Below, one piece after another: positions 1-10,613 of a stretch of 64,000 bases of DNA (its first letter is position 1; each line of letters starts with the position of its first letter). This DNA is from Bipolaris cookei. Its lineage: Eukaryota; Ascomycota; Dothideomycetes; Pleosporales; Pleosporaceae. The notes beneath the pieces were generated by a model, which was given only the letters and a program-made list of their open reading frames with translations, made no database searches and was not told the DNA's origin. Both the position numbers and the translations under genes were made by a program. The stretch spans positions 177,276 to 241,275 of the forward strand of contig NRSV01000055.1 of assembly GCA_002286855.1 (NCBI GenBank), read 5' to 3'.

Positions 1-1187
1 AGAGCGCTCGTGGTGGCTCTTATTAGGTGTTGAGCTGGATTTTTTGAGTATGACGTTGGGATCTGCTGGTCATATACCGGTGACGCTGAAGACCTCCAAG
101 ATGTTGTTTTCAGCAAATGATGAGCTCCAGGCTCGCCAGAATAGCGGGAAAAAGTCTCCTTTCTTGATTGAGGTGAGCCCTTGGCCGTGGTGGAGATGGT
201 TGTTGAGCTCATTTGAGTAGCTGGTAGAGAGTGGTTTGAATATCACCAAATCGAGCAATTGCAGCATGTGGGTTGAATAACGAAGAAACATCATGAGAAT
301 GATCCTATGGCGATTGCAATACTCAATAAACTCAGGGGTAAGGTGAGATCCATGGCTATTAAGGATGAGCAATCGCTATTTCCCTAGTTTGTTCTTCGTG
401 CAGCGATCAAAAACCTGCTCAAGCCATACTAGCCCAATGTCATCGTTGCTCCAACCTAACAGAGTTGATTCTATAAACAACCTATGCTCAATAACAGTAA
501 TTCCTTCTACCCAATTTAATCTAATAGCTCCTCGCGCTAACGCGTAGATGAGGCCTGGCGGTAATAAGCTCCCATCAACGCAGATGCAAGTTAGGAGCGT
601 TACAAATTCACATAATCCATCTTGAATTGATGCTCTAACCTTTTCTCTATCCTATTGACGTTTACTGAAGATCCTGTTGCTCGTACCAACGATCCCAATA
701 AGAAAGCCTTTCTCATCTATATTGTATATATCACCAGCCTCAAGGCAATACTCCTCAAGCTTCTGATGCAGCAGGTCGAAGTAAGCCTCATGCTTCATCC
801 GAGAATTAGCATGGTGACGCGTACGATCTATGGCGCTGGTCCTCTTTGAGATGAGCTCATTATTATTCCGGTTGATGAAGCGCGAAACCTAGCGCTCAGG
901 GATCTCCCCTTCGCCAGAGCTGAAGCGAAATTTCTGATTATATCCCTCTTAGATGTTAGGCCTCGCTTGTCGAGCTTTTCAATATACAGTATAAGCTCCG
1001 ACTCCTGTTGTGGGCTGAGCTTGCGTCCATTTGATGGCTGGGTGCCCACTGGGGCCTGTATGCCTCTGTATCTTCTTCTCGGCGTTGAGCGATCATTATT
1101 GTATTTCACAGCAAGTGCGGTATATGAAAAGCATTCCCCTGGACTTTACGCTTTAATATCTTCAATTGCAGCTTGAATCGGGTCCAT
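1..1187 (-). pseudogene. decayed pogo/Fot-type DDE transposase (5' part to window edge)
   Basis: Read on the minus strand from an ATG at 1187, the translation begins MDPIQAAIEDIKA and then hits a stop. It continues through a helix-turn-helix/CENP-B-like region (LSPQQESELILYIEKLDKRG, about 1010-960) and a DDE core with YNIDEKGFLIG (about 690), WSNDDIGLVWLEQVF (about 430) and LILNSHGSHLTPEF (about 360). At least four in-frame stops and one frameshift (near 870) interrupt it. One stop sits where a Trp codon is expected (TAG before VSRF), as produced by G-to-A change. The second catalytic Asp of the usual L-x-D-x-HGSH motif is Asn. The element runs off the left edge of the window, so its far end is not visible. 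It belongs to a different subfamily from the two pogo copies at 54-62 kb, because it lacks their conserved wording. Confidence 0.85.
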
Positions 1188-1383
1188 ATTGGCGGAGTTA
1201 CGACGCGTTAAAGTTGTGGTGTTACTACTGTTTTGGTGTTGGGGTGGGCGCCTGGTGTCCGTGCACGGTAGCCCGTCCATCCTGACAGCCGGTAACTTTC
1301 AAGATCCCGCACTGCTATCCCACAACGTCATGCCCATCACAGCACAGACAAGCAAGACAAATTGGTAGAGCAAAGTGCCAGCC

Positions 1384-2610
1384 ATGGCTTCTGCACCAGA
1401 TATTCCTGCTCTCCTTCGATTCCTCACCCAGGAGGCCAAAGTCCCTCTCAAGCAGGCCATCTGCAAGGTGCCTGATCTGCAAGCAGCAAGTCTCAACACG
1501 TAAGCACGTGACAGCGTAACATCGCGTTTCAACCCCCACTAACGCCAAACGCACGGTACCAGCGCTCTAGACCTGTCAAAAGCCGATTTCGCAACGCTCA
1601 AGGACATTTTTAGGGACGAGAAAGCAGCGCGGCAATGCCTCAATGCGGCAAAACGAGTGTCCAAGAAACGGACGGCTGCAGATCAAGATAGCGCTACAGC
1701 AGCATCTGCGCCGTCGCCAGTCAAGAAGGCGAAGGCGAAAGCGACGTTTGGCCAGCCACTGAGTGGTGCGGAGCTCGAGGCGGCGCTTACATTGTCAAAT
1801 GTAGAGATGAATGAAGAGGTTTTGAAGGCGACGGTTTTATATACCAATCGCGCGCCTTTATTGCTTGCATTTGCTGTTACATTGATAAAATACACGATGC
1901 CTGAGCAACCAATCTCGAGTAGGTTGAGTCTCGCTCAAGCAGTCACATCTACAAATAGCAAGACAAAAGCCGTGTATATTGGGCTGGATAAGGGGCGGCC
2001 TGCGGGGGAAGAAGAGTGGGGTGAGGGACAGCCGGTTGTGCGCATCATGACGCGCGAGATACGGGTCATGAAGCGGTGGGGGTACGAATGGGATGATGAA
2101 GGGTACGGGACTCAGCGAGGATTCAAGTCTTTGTCCGATACGGCAGGTGAGGAAAGAGCAAAGGAGACTGCACTGTGGGCTGTCGATCTAGAGGCGTTGA
2201 AGAAGGCCAACCAGCCGAGTGGTTCGACGCACTCCAAGAATGGACAGGGAAATCTGCCGATTTATACGGCGCAGAGACCCAGGTCATATCTTCTGAAGGC
2301 ATTTGAGAAGCCACCAGAATTTGGGATCAAGGAAGAAGGCGATGCGCCGACGAAAGCAAAAGTGAAGGCGAATAAAAGTGCGGATGCTACGGCGGCGGAA
2401 AAGAAACGGAACCTGGGTTTGCTGCTAGGGGCATTGGAACTGTTGTATCAGTCTTGGGTAAGCATACTGAGCAAAGAAGAACTGGACAAACGTGCTTGGG
2501 GATGGTACGTCCATGTTCGACCCGAGGTGGCTCAAGGGACTGCGGGTTGGGGAGCGAAGGGCAATGTGAAGCTATCAGATATTCTGGACTTGCGAAGACC
2601 AAGCAAATAG
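1384..2610 (+). CDS. conserved hypothetical protein, Lys/Ala-rich nuclear-looking N-terminal region
   Basis: Two exons, 1384-1499 and 1563-2610, give 387 aa. The intron begins GTAAGC, has CTAAC near 1540 and ends CCAG; phase is conserved across it. The start is the first ATG in frame with exon 2 and gives MASAPDIPALLRFLTQE. Residues about 70-100 are rich in Lys and Ala and resemble a nuclear localisation signal. The middle has an ordered block (KAVYIGLDKGRP, then REIRVMKRWGYEW) and the C-terminal third holds a hydrophobic helix (LGLLLGALELLYQSW) and KLSDILDLRRP. No catalytic motif, signal peptide or membrane segment is visible. I do not recognise the family. It ends less than 100 bp from the 3' end of the convergent TRAPPC12-like gene. 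Confidence 0.75.
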
Positions 2611-2704
2611 CGGAATGAAGATACACGCTGAAGAGCGATGATTGAAATCAAGATATATTCGATCTAATGTTTTATTGGGGGTATCCAGATCACTCGCTAA
2701 ACTA

Positions 2705-4049
2705 CTACAATTTGAACTCGGCATTGGTGAGTTCCCAGCCTACGCCACCAGTGCCTTCTTTCCGACTGGCGAGCTTTTCAGCCAAGGCCAGTTTTTTGTC
2801 ACGGTTTCGCTCTGTACAAAGCTCAAAGACGGTGCTCAGGTTCAAGATTAGGGAATGGAATGACGGACTGGTGTCAACCAAGTCGTTCAGGATGTTCCTG
2901 GCATCAGAGATACGTCCAGTGTAGAGCAGACACACAGCTAGGTTCTGAGCTACCATGGCATCATCTGGGAATTGTTCGCGAAGAGCCTGCAGTGATGTTA
3001 CGGCAGCCTGGTAATCAGAGTTTGCGAGCTCGATAAGAGCGTTGAGAGTGCCGTCGATGAGCTCATCTGGGGAAGCTTCTGAGGCTCGAGCCAGACAGCG
3101 ACGGGCTGCCTGCACATGGCCCACGCGCAGCCAGACCAGCGTCTCCATGAGGGCGATTTCTCTCGTCTGCCCCTCATCGGCTGCCAGCGTGGATAAATGC
3201 CGACCAGCTCCCTCAAGGTCGCCCATTTCCACCAAGACATTTGCAACGCGGATGCCGCAGTCGCGCAACCGCGATCTCCATAGCTTCTTTTCAGACTCTG
3301 GGCCCCTGACGATGTTTTCTCTGCATTCGCGTGCAAGCTCGTAATAACCCATGATACCCTTGCGCCACTCGCCATAGCCCAAAGCAGCCAGCCGGACGAC
3401 CAAGAGTCGCAGCTCCCAAGGTACAAGATGGGCGTTTGTCAGGGGGTGTCGATAGAAGGCACTGGCCAAATCACCCAGGACCTTTGACTCCTGGGCAGCG
3501 AGGGCATGCTCCTGCAGCAGACAGAGACATGCTAGACGCACATGGACAAGGTGGAAGAGGGTATCGTGGTCGCCCGGGGCAGCGGAGACAAGGTTGCGGG
3601 CGGCAGCAATGGCAGCAAGGCGATAGTGGCCCGAGTAGAGGAGCGAGTCTATGGGTGACGAGACAGGAGGGGCGTGGGGAGCGCTGAGGAAGGGCGGCGG
3701 GACGTTTGTGACGGGCAGGACGTGGTAGGCTTGGGGATCTTGCATGAAGCTGAAGTCCTTGGAGGGCATGTCGTCAATGGCACGGGCCGGGGACACATTG
3801 TGCTGCGGAGGAGGCTGCGGGATAGCATCGGGACGTGTTGGAGGGGCGGCCAGGGGGCTGTATTGCCGTGTAAGCACGAGGTCTTCGTGGGAGCTTCTTC
3901 ACATGGCAATGGGCACGAGAGAGGGCATACTCGTCCACGGTCACGTCTTCGGCGTCGAGAGGCCCCTTTGTCGAGCGGCGGACGATGCCTTGACGACGTT
4001 CATGGCCCGACGCCGCCCGCCCGTGGCCTCGTCGCGCGGGGGCCTGCAT
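2705..4049 (-). CDS. TRAPP complex subunit 12-like TPR protein
   Basis: The main exon (about 2705-3890) encodes some 390 residues. It has a Pro-rich N-terminal part followed by an alpha-helical repeat region. Clear TPR-like helices occur at IDSLLYSGHYRLAAIAAARN and, near the C-terminus, VAQNLAVCLLYTGRISDARN. This arrangement matches fungal trafficking protein particle complex subunit 12, a TPR subunit of a TRAPP complex acting in ER-Golgi traffic. The reading frame is open upstream of the Pro-rich part only to a stop near 3905. A first exon is likely from an ATG at 4049 (MQAPARRGHGRAASGHERR...KGPLDAED). A donor GTATGC near 3924 keeps phase with exon 2, but the implied intron of about 34-37 nt is unusually short, so the join is uncertain. 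The gene is divergent from ILV2 and convergent with the upstream unknown gene. Confidence 0.75.
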
Positions 4050-4476
4050 GGCATGGAGGAGCGACGGCCAGGAGGGTGTGTATGTATGTACTTATGTATA
4101 CTATATGGGCCGTCTATGACTAGCAGTACACACACCGGATGATTAGCCGGCGTTTTGGTCGTGGTGGAGGTGGAGGTGACTAGAGTGCCGTCAGCAGAGG
4201 AGGCTCCGATGTTCGGCAGCAGGCGGTGCAACTGCGGGGACGGGCCAATCACACCCCCAGCCGCCTCGACCTCGGACCCCACTGACTTTTCATCAGATCC
4301 GCCACGACTCTGTCCGGCCGTCGACCCAAGCGGCGACCACACGGTTTGACTCAAATACGCTTTTGCTTATTATTACCCCGTCTCTCCTGTTTTCTCTCTC
4401 CGCCGCCTCCTTGCTTCTTTTCTTCTGAGTGTCGCTGCTGTATATTTCGTCCCCCGCGTGGACGCCCGCCCTCACA
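4050..4476. promoter_or_regulatory. bidirectional promoter between TRAPPC12-like gene and ILV2
   Basis: This 427-bp gap separates two divergent start codons. It contains CT-rich pyrimidine tracts just upstream of the ILV2 ATG (4376-4430), typical of fungal core promoters, and the TGACTCA site listed separately. No ORF in it has recognisable similarity. Confidence 0.6.
4347..4353 (+). promoter_or_regulatory. Cpc1/Gcn4-type site TGACTCA upstream of ILV2
   Basis: An exact TGACTCA lies about 124 bp upstream of the ILV2 start codon. In ascomycetes, bZIP activators of the Gcn4/CpcA family bind TGACTC(A) and induce amino-acid biosynthesis genes, including ILV genes, under general amino-acid control. 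The site is seen directly; function is inferred from its position and the gene it precedes. Confidence 0.5.
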
Positions 4477-6658
4477 ATGCTCCAGTCACGCACGCGAGCT
4501 ATCAATGCTCTCAACCATACCCGCTGCTTTTCCACAACACCACGCACAGCTGCCGTCTCGCCCTTCCGCAGGTCTGCCCAGTCTCTCACTGCCAATGTCG
4601 CCCCCCAGGATGCAAAGCGAACACAGAGTACTGCCGCTGCCGGCACACAAACCCAACCGCGCTCAAGACCATCGCCCGCCTTCAACCGCGACGACTACGA
4701 CAGTGTCCAGCCATTGAAGCAGTACCGCTCGCCCGCAATGGACCACTCGTTTGTCGGCATGACTGGCGGTCAGATTTTCCACGAGATGATGCTCCGTCAA
4801 GGCGTCAAGCACATCTGTACGCCGCTTTTTTTCTTTCTTGGACCACTATCTTGAAAATATACTGACATGAATAGTTGGATATCCCGGAGGTGCCATTCTC
4901 CCCGTTTTCGATGCCATTTACCAGTCCGAGCACTTTGACTTCATCCTCCCACGACATGAACAGGGCGCAGGCCACATGGCCGAGGGTTATGCTCGCGCAA
5001 GCGGCAAGCCTGGTGTCGTCCTCGTCACCTCTGGCCCCGGCGCCACAAACGTTGTCACACCCATGCAAGATGCACTCATGGACGGAACCCCTCTTGTTGT
5101 TTTCTGCGGTCAGGTCGTCACCAGCGCAATTGGCTCAGACGCTTTCCAGGAAGCCGATATGGTCGGCATCACAAGACCCTGCACAAAGTGGAATGTCCTC
5201 GTCAAGAACGTTGCCGAGCTACCGAGGAGAATCAACGAGGCTTTCGAGATTGCCACCAGCGGCCGCCCAGGACCTGTTCTTGTCGACTTGCCCAAAGATG
5301 TCACTGCTAGCGTTCTCCAAAGAGCCATCCCCATGAGCAGTACCCTCCCCACCACCGTCAGTGCCGCTACCATTGCTGCAAGGGAATTGAGTAAGCAGCA
5401 GTTGGACCAGTCCATTAGGAGATCTGCCGACTTGATCAACAAGGCCAAGAAGCCTGTCATCTACGCTGGCCAGGGTATTTTGCAAACAGAGGACGGCCCT
5501 CGTCTTCTCAAGGAACTCGCTGACAAGGTTACCATACCCGTCACCACAACCCTCCAAGGCCTCGGAGGTTTCGACGAGCTCGATCCCAAGTCCCTGCACA
5601 TGCTGGGCATGCATGGCTCAGCCTATGCCAACATGGCTATGCAGGAAGCCGACCTCATCCTTGCTCTTGGCGCCCGTTTCGACGACCGCATTACTGGCGC
5701 CATCTCCAAGTTCGCTCCTGCTGCCAAGGCTGCTGCAGCCGAAGGCCGTGGAGGAATCATCCACTTTGAAATTATGCCAAAGAACATCAACAAGGTTGTA
5801 CAAGCGACTGAGGCCGTTGAGGGTGATCTCGGCACAAACTTGAAGCAGCTCCTACCCCTAGTGAACAAGGTTGATGACCGTCCTGAGTGGCTGGGCCAAA
5901 TTGCCGATTGGAAGAAGCGCTTCCCTTGGGCTTATGAGAAGGAAGGCGAGAATGGGTTGATCAAGCCTCAGACTATCATGGAGAAACTTTCAGATCTCAC
6001 AGCCGACCGCAAGGAACAAACCATTCTCACTACCGGTGTTGGTCAGCATCAAATGTGGTGCGCTCAGCACTACCGATGGCGGTACCCGCGTACCATGATC
6101 ACCTCGGGTGGTCTCGGTACTATGGGTTATGGTTTGCCAGCCGCCATTGGTGCCAAGGTTGCACGGCCAGACTGCACAGTCATCGACATTGACGGCGACT
6201 CTTCCTTTAGCATGACTCTGACTGAACTCTCGACCGCTGCCGAGTTCAACATTGGTGTCAAGGTCATTATCCTCAACAACGAGGAGCAGGGCATGGTCAC
6301 ACAATGGCAAACCCTCTTCTACACTGACCGTTTCTCTCACACTCACCAACGTAACGCCGACTTTGTCAAGCTTGGTGACGCCATGGGTGTTCAGGCCAAG
6401 CGCTGCATCAAGCTTGACGAGCTGGAGGATTCGCTAAAGTGGCTGCTCGATACCGACGGTCCAGCCCTGCTGGAGATTGTGACAGACCAAAAGGTGCCTG
6501 TTCTGCCCATGGTCCCCGCTGGCAGTGCACTACATGAGTTTTTGGTATACGACGAGAGTAAGTAAATCCCAATGACAGACCTAGTAGCGAATGCTAACGC
6601 TACTATAGAAACGACGAAAGAGCGCAGAGCTCAAACAAAGGCGAGATCGGGTCGCTGA
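4477..6658 (+). CDS. ILV2: acetolactate synthase, catalytic subunit, mitochondrial
   Basis: Three exons, 4477-4816, 4875-6557 and 6609-6658, give 690 aa. Introns have GTACGC...ATAG and GTAAGT...ATAG ends and phases fit. The enzyme condenses two pyruvates, or pyruvate with 2-oxobutyrate, in the common branched-chain amino-acid pathway, using ThDP, Mg and FAD. The first ~100 residues are Arg/Ser/Thr-rich with no acids at the start, as expected of a mitochondrial presequence. Visible family marks are FGYPGGAILPVFDAIY, the ThDP-activating Glu at about residue 142 (RHEQGAGHMAEGYARASG), and the ThDP/Mg segment DIDGDSSFSMT at about 551 followed by LNNEEQGM. The Trp at about 591 (GMVTQW) that many ALS inhibitors contact is present. 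The tiny third exon supplies the C-terminus KTTKERRAQTKARSGR. Length is normal. The in-frame GTG at 4429 lies in the 5' leader and is not the start. Confidence 0.95.
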
Positions 6659-7149
6659 ACTGGATAGCTAATGTTTTGTGTTCATCCTTATTCGTTGTGT
6701 ATATTTGTGGGTCAACCGGCGTTTCCCAGCATCTTATTTACTGTGATATGACCTGGGGATTTCTATTCCTGGCAAAGATTTGGCCAGTTAAAAAGTAAGA
6801 TATCATGTTTTTGTAAACAGAAAGGCGGTGGTTTGAATTACAGAAATTCCGTTTGGGCAGCTTCAGACTTACCATGAGGGAATCCCAATCTCAACCATGG
6901 TTTCAATATGGAAGTTTCAGTGTAAGACTCCAGTCTAAGTATACAAAAGCGAGGCTTCTTTGTGCTGTATTCCGTTTCTTATGAACATTCACATTATACT
7001 ACCATAGCAGATTCAGACACTACGAACATAGGCCAAGATACATCCTGCGACTCCTGCGTTGCAGAGACTTCAGGCGCCACTAACAGAGAACCCCGAGTGC
7101 ATCACAAGTAAAAGTTTCAAACTATTCGAGGCCATAAGCCAGACTTGAT
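6659..7149. other. intergenic, no gene seen
   Basis: About 490 bp of 3' flank of ILV2 and upstream sequence of the next small ORF. I see no coding similarity, repeat or RNA gene here. Confidence 0.5.
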
Positions 7150-7749
7150 ATGAACATAGGCCATCACCGATATAGTCATAGACAGTCGTATACAACGAGA
7201 TTTGGAAAAAGACAACACCCAACTAAGACCACCATGTCTCTATCAGCAACTCCTATACCCAGAACCAGGCCAAGCACCAACCGCTGGGCCCGCCACTACA
7301 CGTCGCTCCCCCGTGAATCCGACTTGAAGCACATCTCCCTACCTCCTTGTCATGAAGAAAATGCATCCGAGTGTTCCACCAAACCCCCTTCCCCACTCGT
7401 CTTCCGCCAACCCTCACAGCACCGACCCAAATCACCTACCCCTGAAATCACCCTTAGCCACTGGCAACCCGTAGAACCTAGTCCCGCACTTTGGGTTTTT
7501 CTCAAAAATGGGCCTCCACCGTCTGCACCAGAATTTGAGACCCTGTCTGAGGCACAGGTAGTACCATTTCAAGATAACTGTGATGGCGCGAGTTGCGATT
7601 CTATAGTCGGCGGGGAGATTGTGCGTGATGAGGGGGGAAATAGGGGAAAGATGGCTAGGGAGGTGGATGTGGAGAGGCAGGAGAATGCACAGGGGGTACG
7701 ATGGGTGTGGGGTAGGGTTAGGGGGTGGATGCTGGGGTGTTTGATCTGA
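7150..7749 (+). CDS. small hypothetical protein (weakly supported)
   Basis: A single open frame of 199 codons; the more likely initiator is the ATG at 7234 (MSLSATPIPRTRPS), giving about 171 aa. It is Pro/Ser-rich without recognisable domain, with one short hydrophobic end (WVWGRVRGWMLGCLI) that could be a tail anchor or simply chance. The alternative minus-strand frames over the same DNA are Pro/His-rich low-complexity shadows. Support is only the length of the open frame in a region otherwise without genes, so it may not be a real gene. Confidence 0.3.
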   Translation: MNIGHHRYSHRQSYTTRFGKRQHPTKTTMSLSATPIPRTRPSTNRWARHYTSLPRESDLKHISLPPCHEENASECSTKPPSPLVFRQPSQHRPKSPTPEITLSHWQPVEPSPALWVFLKNGPPPSAPEFETLSEAQVVPFQDNCDGASCDSIVGGEIVRDEGGNRGKMAREVDVERQENAQGVRWVWGRVRGWMLGCLI

Positions 7750-7800
7750 GAATACAAAAACTACCTTAGTGCGTGGGATGAGTATGGGTACAAGGATAAA

Positions 7801-7852
7801 CTTTCTTTCTTTCTTTCTTTCTTTCTTTTTTCTTTTTTTCTTTCTTCTTCTC
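7801..7852. repeat. CTTT microsatellite
   Basis: Perfect (CTTT)n for about 28 bp passing into an interrupted T/C tract. It lies in a 460-bp intergenic stretch (7750-8212) in which I see nothing else apart from a short run of G at about 7961. Confidence 0.9.
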
Positions 7853-8212
7853 TTGTTTGCAGGTAAGTAGAGATAGGCTATGGTGGCAAAGTTAATCGTG
7901 AGGTCATTGCATGGATGAGTAAGACGGTTAATCAAAGAAGTGAGATGAGAAGGTTAAAATGGGGGGGGCACGAGTAAGACGACGCGAGGTCGAAACAGGG
8001 GAGATTTGAATCCCGCATTTGGGGGAATTAGAGGACTGGGTATGTTAGATTTGCAATTTTAATGATTTTCATGATTCTATTTTCAGAAAAGTGAGACTGA
8101 AATTTCAAGTACTTTTTGCAAGACATTCAAAATGGATCTTTACTTCCGTCTACGCTGAAAGGGGTATTAAACATAGTTACAACAACAATAACAATAACAG
8201 ATTGCTTCGCAT

Positions 8213-9415
8213 TTAAATCGCAAATGCAACAGCAACAGCACCCATCAGCGCTGCGTACCTCCACTTGACGTTCTCAACGCCTGCACCGTTAGACTCCGGT
8301 AGTGCACTGCTAGTACCCGAAGCCTGACTAGCTGCCGCTGCCGTCTTACTGGGCTCGCTGCTGGCACCCTCGCTGCTAGCACCAGACGTAGTAGCCGAAG
8401 ACGTAGCGCTCGCGGTAGCAGACGAAGACACAGACGTAGTCATGGACTTGGACGCCGAAGCCGAAGCTGACGCAAATGCAGACGAAGATGCAGAAGAAGA
8501 CGACTTGTCCGACTTGCTCTTGTCGCTTCCATCTCCATTCTTATCCACAACAATGCTACCATACGTTCCGCTCAAATCTCCATATTGGTACTGCTTGGCG
8601 GGCGCATGGTTAATAACCTCGACCTTCTCCACCACCATCGAGTAAGGGCCCTTTGAGAAATCCGTGAGGCCACCTGCCCATTCGATCGTGCCCTCCGAGT
8701 TATCCGAGTCACCGCCTGCCCAGATGCCGATGCGCACGTTCATAGGGGTCTGCGGGTATCCATATGCGGAGTTTACGTCTGCATACTTGACTTCGCGCTG
8801 GGCGCTGCCGTCGATGATCCATTGCATGCTATCTTGTGTCCATGAGATGGTGTAGTTGTGGAGCTCGGTTTCGGCGTTGCCGGAAGGAATCGCGGCTTTG
8901 GCCATGCGGTTGTAGGTTGCCGTGTTGCCCTTGGAGAAGTAGTTGGTTTGCACTTCGGCGGCTTGGCCGCCTAGCCATTCCCAGTCGATTTCGTCGAGGT
9001 CGTCGGATTGGAGGATGGCGGAGGATACGATGCCTGTGCCGGGTGCTACGCGCATGAGGAACGAGACGGAGCCGAAGAAGATGTACCATTTGGACTGGAT
9101 GGTGGGGTGGTCGCCTTTCTTGGAGATTGTGAATTCGGCGCCCTTGTCGGTGTAGGAGACACCTCCGGCCGTCATTTTCCAGTTGTCATCGTCGGCGCCT
9201 TCCTTGGTGAAGTCGCGGCTGTAATATGATGTGTCGAGAGCTGGGGCAGAAGGACATGCTGGACAGTGTTAGTTTGAGCGAGACATAGATAAGACTTTTT
9301 TTGGTGTGAGAAAGGGAGACTCACACTTCTTGGTAGGATTACAGTCTGTATGTGTCTGACCGAGTACAGAGTAGGTCAAACCAGACAAGACAAGTAGTGA
9401 GGTAGGAAACAGCAT
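8213..9415 (-). CDS. Crh-family GH16 cell-wall transglycosylase, GPI-anchored
   Basis: Two exons, 9415-9325 and 9258-8213, give 378 aa; the 66-nt intron is GTGAGT...CCAG and the phase fits. The N-terminus MLFPTSLLVLSGLTYSVLGQ is a signal peptide. The mature part contains the GH16 active-site motif DEIDWEW (catalytic Glu at about 120 and 124), preceded by the conserved Cys-containing DCNPTKKSCPSAPALDTSY. After about residue 260 comes a Ser/Ala/Thr-rich stalk. The C-terminus is a small-residue site (NGAG) followed by a hydrophobic tail (YAALMGAVAVAFAI), a GPI-attachment signal. Family knowledge: Crh1/Utr2 proteins link chitin to beta-glucan at the cell surface. No chitin-binding CBM18 module is visible, so it resembles the Crh1 rather than the Crr1/Utr2 layout. 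Confidence 0.93.
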
Positions 9416-10613
9416 TATCGCGTATGTATCCGAACTTAAATTAAAAAGAATATGTAAAGAACAGGTGATTAAGAAGCTTACGATGATGAAATAAGAAAAA
9501 GGCTTATGATGATGAGGTAAGAAAAAGGCAATATGAGATATGTTGCTTGATCCCGAACAGAGCCGCTCTGCCCAGATAGAATATATATGTATGAAATCCT
9601 CCCTTAAGATGATAAGAGAGAGGGCCGTAGCGCCGACTAGGGTACAAAAAGAGTCGGTCTAGAAACTAAGAAGCAAGCACCAAATTTAGAAAAAGGAATC
9701 CATGAATCCCGTATACCGCCTGGTCGGATAGCACGAATCCATGGTTGGCTTGGTGTGGATCGGAACGGACTTGACATGTCCGTATCGAGGTCGCCCCTGG
9801 ACCTAAGCGCCAGGTGGGTAGCGACAGAAAGCGTGTGGCGCACAATGCATATAATCAGTGCCTAGTACTGTACACAATTCGTTTATTCGACACCGGTGCC
9901 TCTAGGAACACGAAGAAATCTGGCAGCTAATACCACCCAGCCATCACACGTGGTCCGTGTTCAAGCTGGCTTAGTTCGTGATGACGACGCCCGAGTCACT
10001 AGTGTCTCCGTGTGCTGTTCAATGTGTGGCTGAGGGCCTGTCAGGCGGGACTATGTTTAGCATTGCCAGGCCCATTTTATCCGTATCCTCTGTGTACTTA
10101 TACATCCTAGTTCGTGAATTTTCATTGCTCGAGGGATAAAACATAAAAACCCGTCTTTTGCAAGCTTCATGAATCGTAAAAATGCTCTAATCTGCACAAG
10201 AAATAAAGAAAAAGGAAATACAAACCAATTCATACGCTTTCGCCACTTGGGTCCAGACACTGTTCTCACGCTGCGTGTTCCAAAACACATAAGTAAGCCG
10301 TACATGTCGCAATGCTGCCGCTAGCTTGTACCGCCCGCACAAGGAGGCGGCCACCCCGTCTCGTAGCCAAATCATGGTACCTTAAGATTAGGCACAGCTG
10401 CTTGCATACGAGAATCTTGTATTCGGCAGGCCTTTGCGAGATTTGGTTCTGGTTCAATTCCAGCTCGCGACGCGCGGCTGTTGCGTAGCCCGCGGACCTT
10501 GACAAGATGCCAGGGCATCGGAAAGCTTGCAAAACTCTTCGTCATTGCTCACAGCTTATCGGCATCTTCAGTCCTCGGCAACCCCTCAGCCTCTCAACAT
10601 GCATAGTTTGGGT
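9416..10613. other. intergenic, no gene seen
   Basis: About 1.2 kb between the Crh gene promoter and the 3' end of the SRPK gene. It holds an imperfect 26-bp tandem duplication (see repeat at 9478) and only short antisense-like open frames with no recognisable product. Confidence 0.5.
9478..9529. repeat. 26-bp tandem duplication upstream of the Crh gene
   Basis: Two adjacent 26-bp copies (TTACGATGATGAAATAAGAA... and TTATGATGATGAGGTAAGAA..., both ending AAAGGC) differ at three positions. They lie 63-115 bp upstream of the Crh start codon, probably within its promoter or 5' leader. Confidence 0.75.

Noticed and set aside
4429..4476. Upstream GTG start for acetolactate synthase
   Set aside because: Non-ATG; the ATG at 4477 gives a clean mitochondrial presequence.
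7432..7935. Minus-strand 167-codon frame beginning with Lys/Arg repeats
   Set aside because: Its start is the translated CTTT microsatellite and the rest is antisense, Pro/His-rich low complexity.
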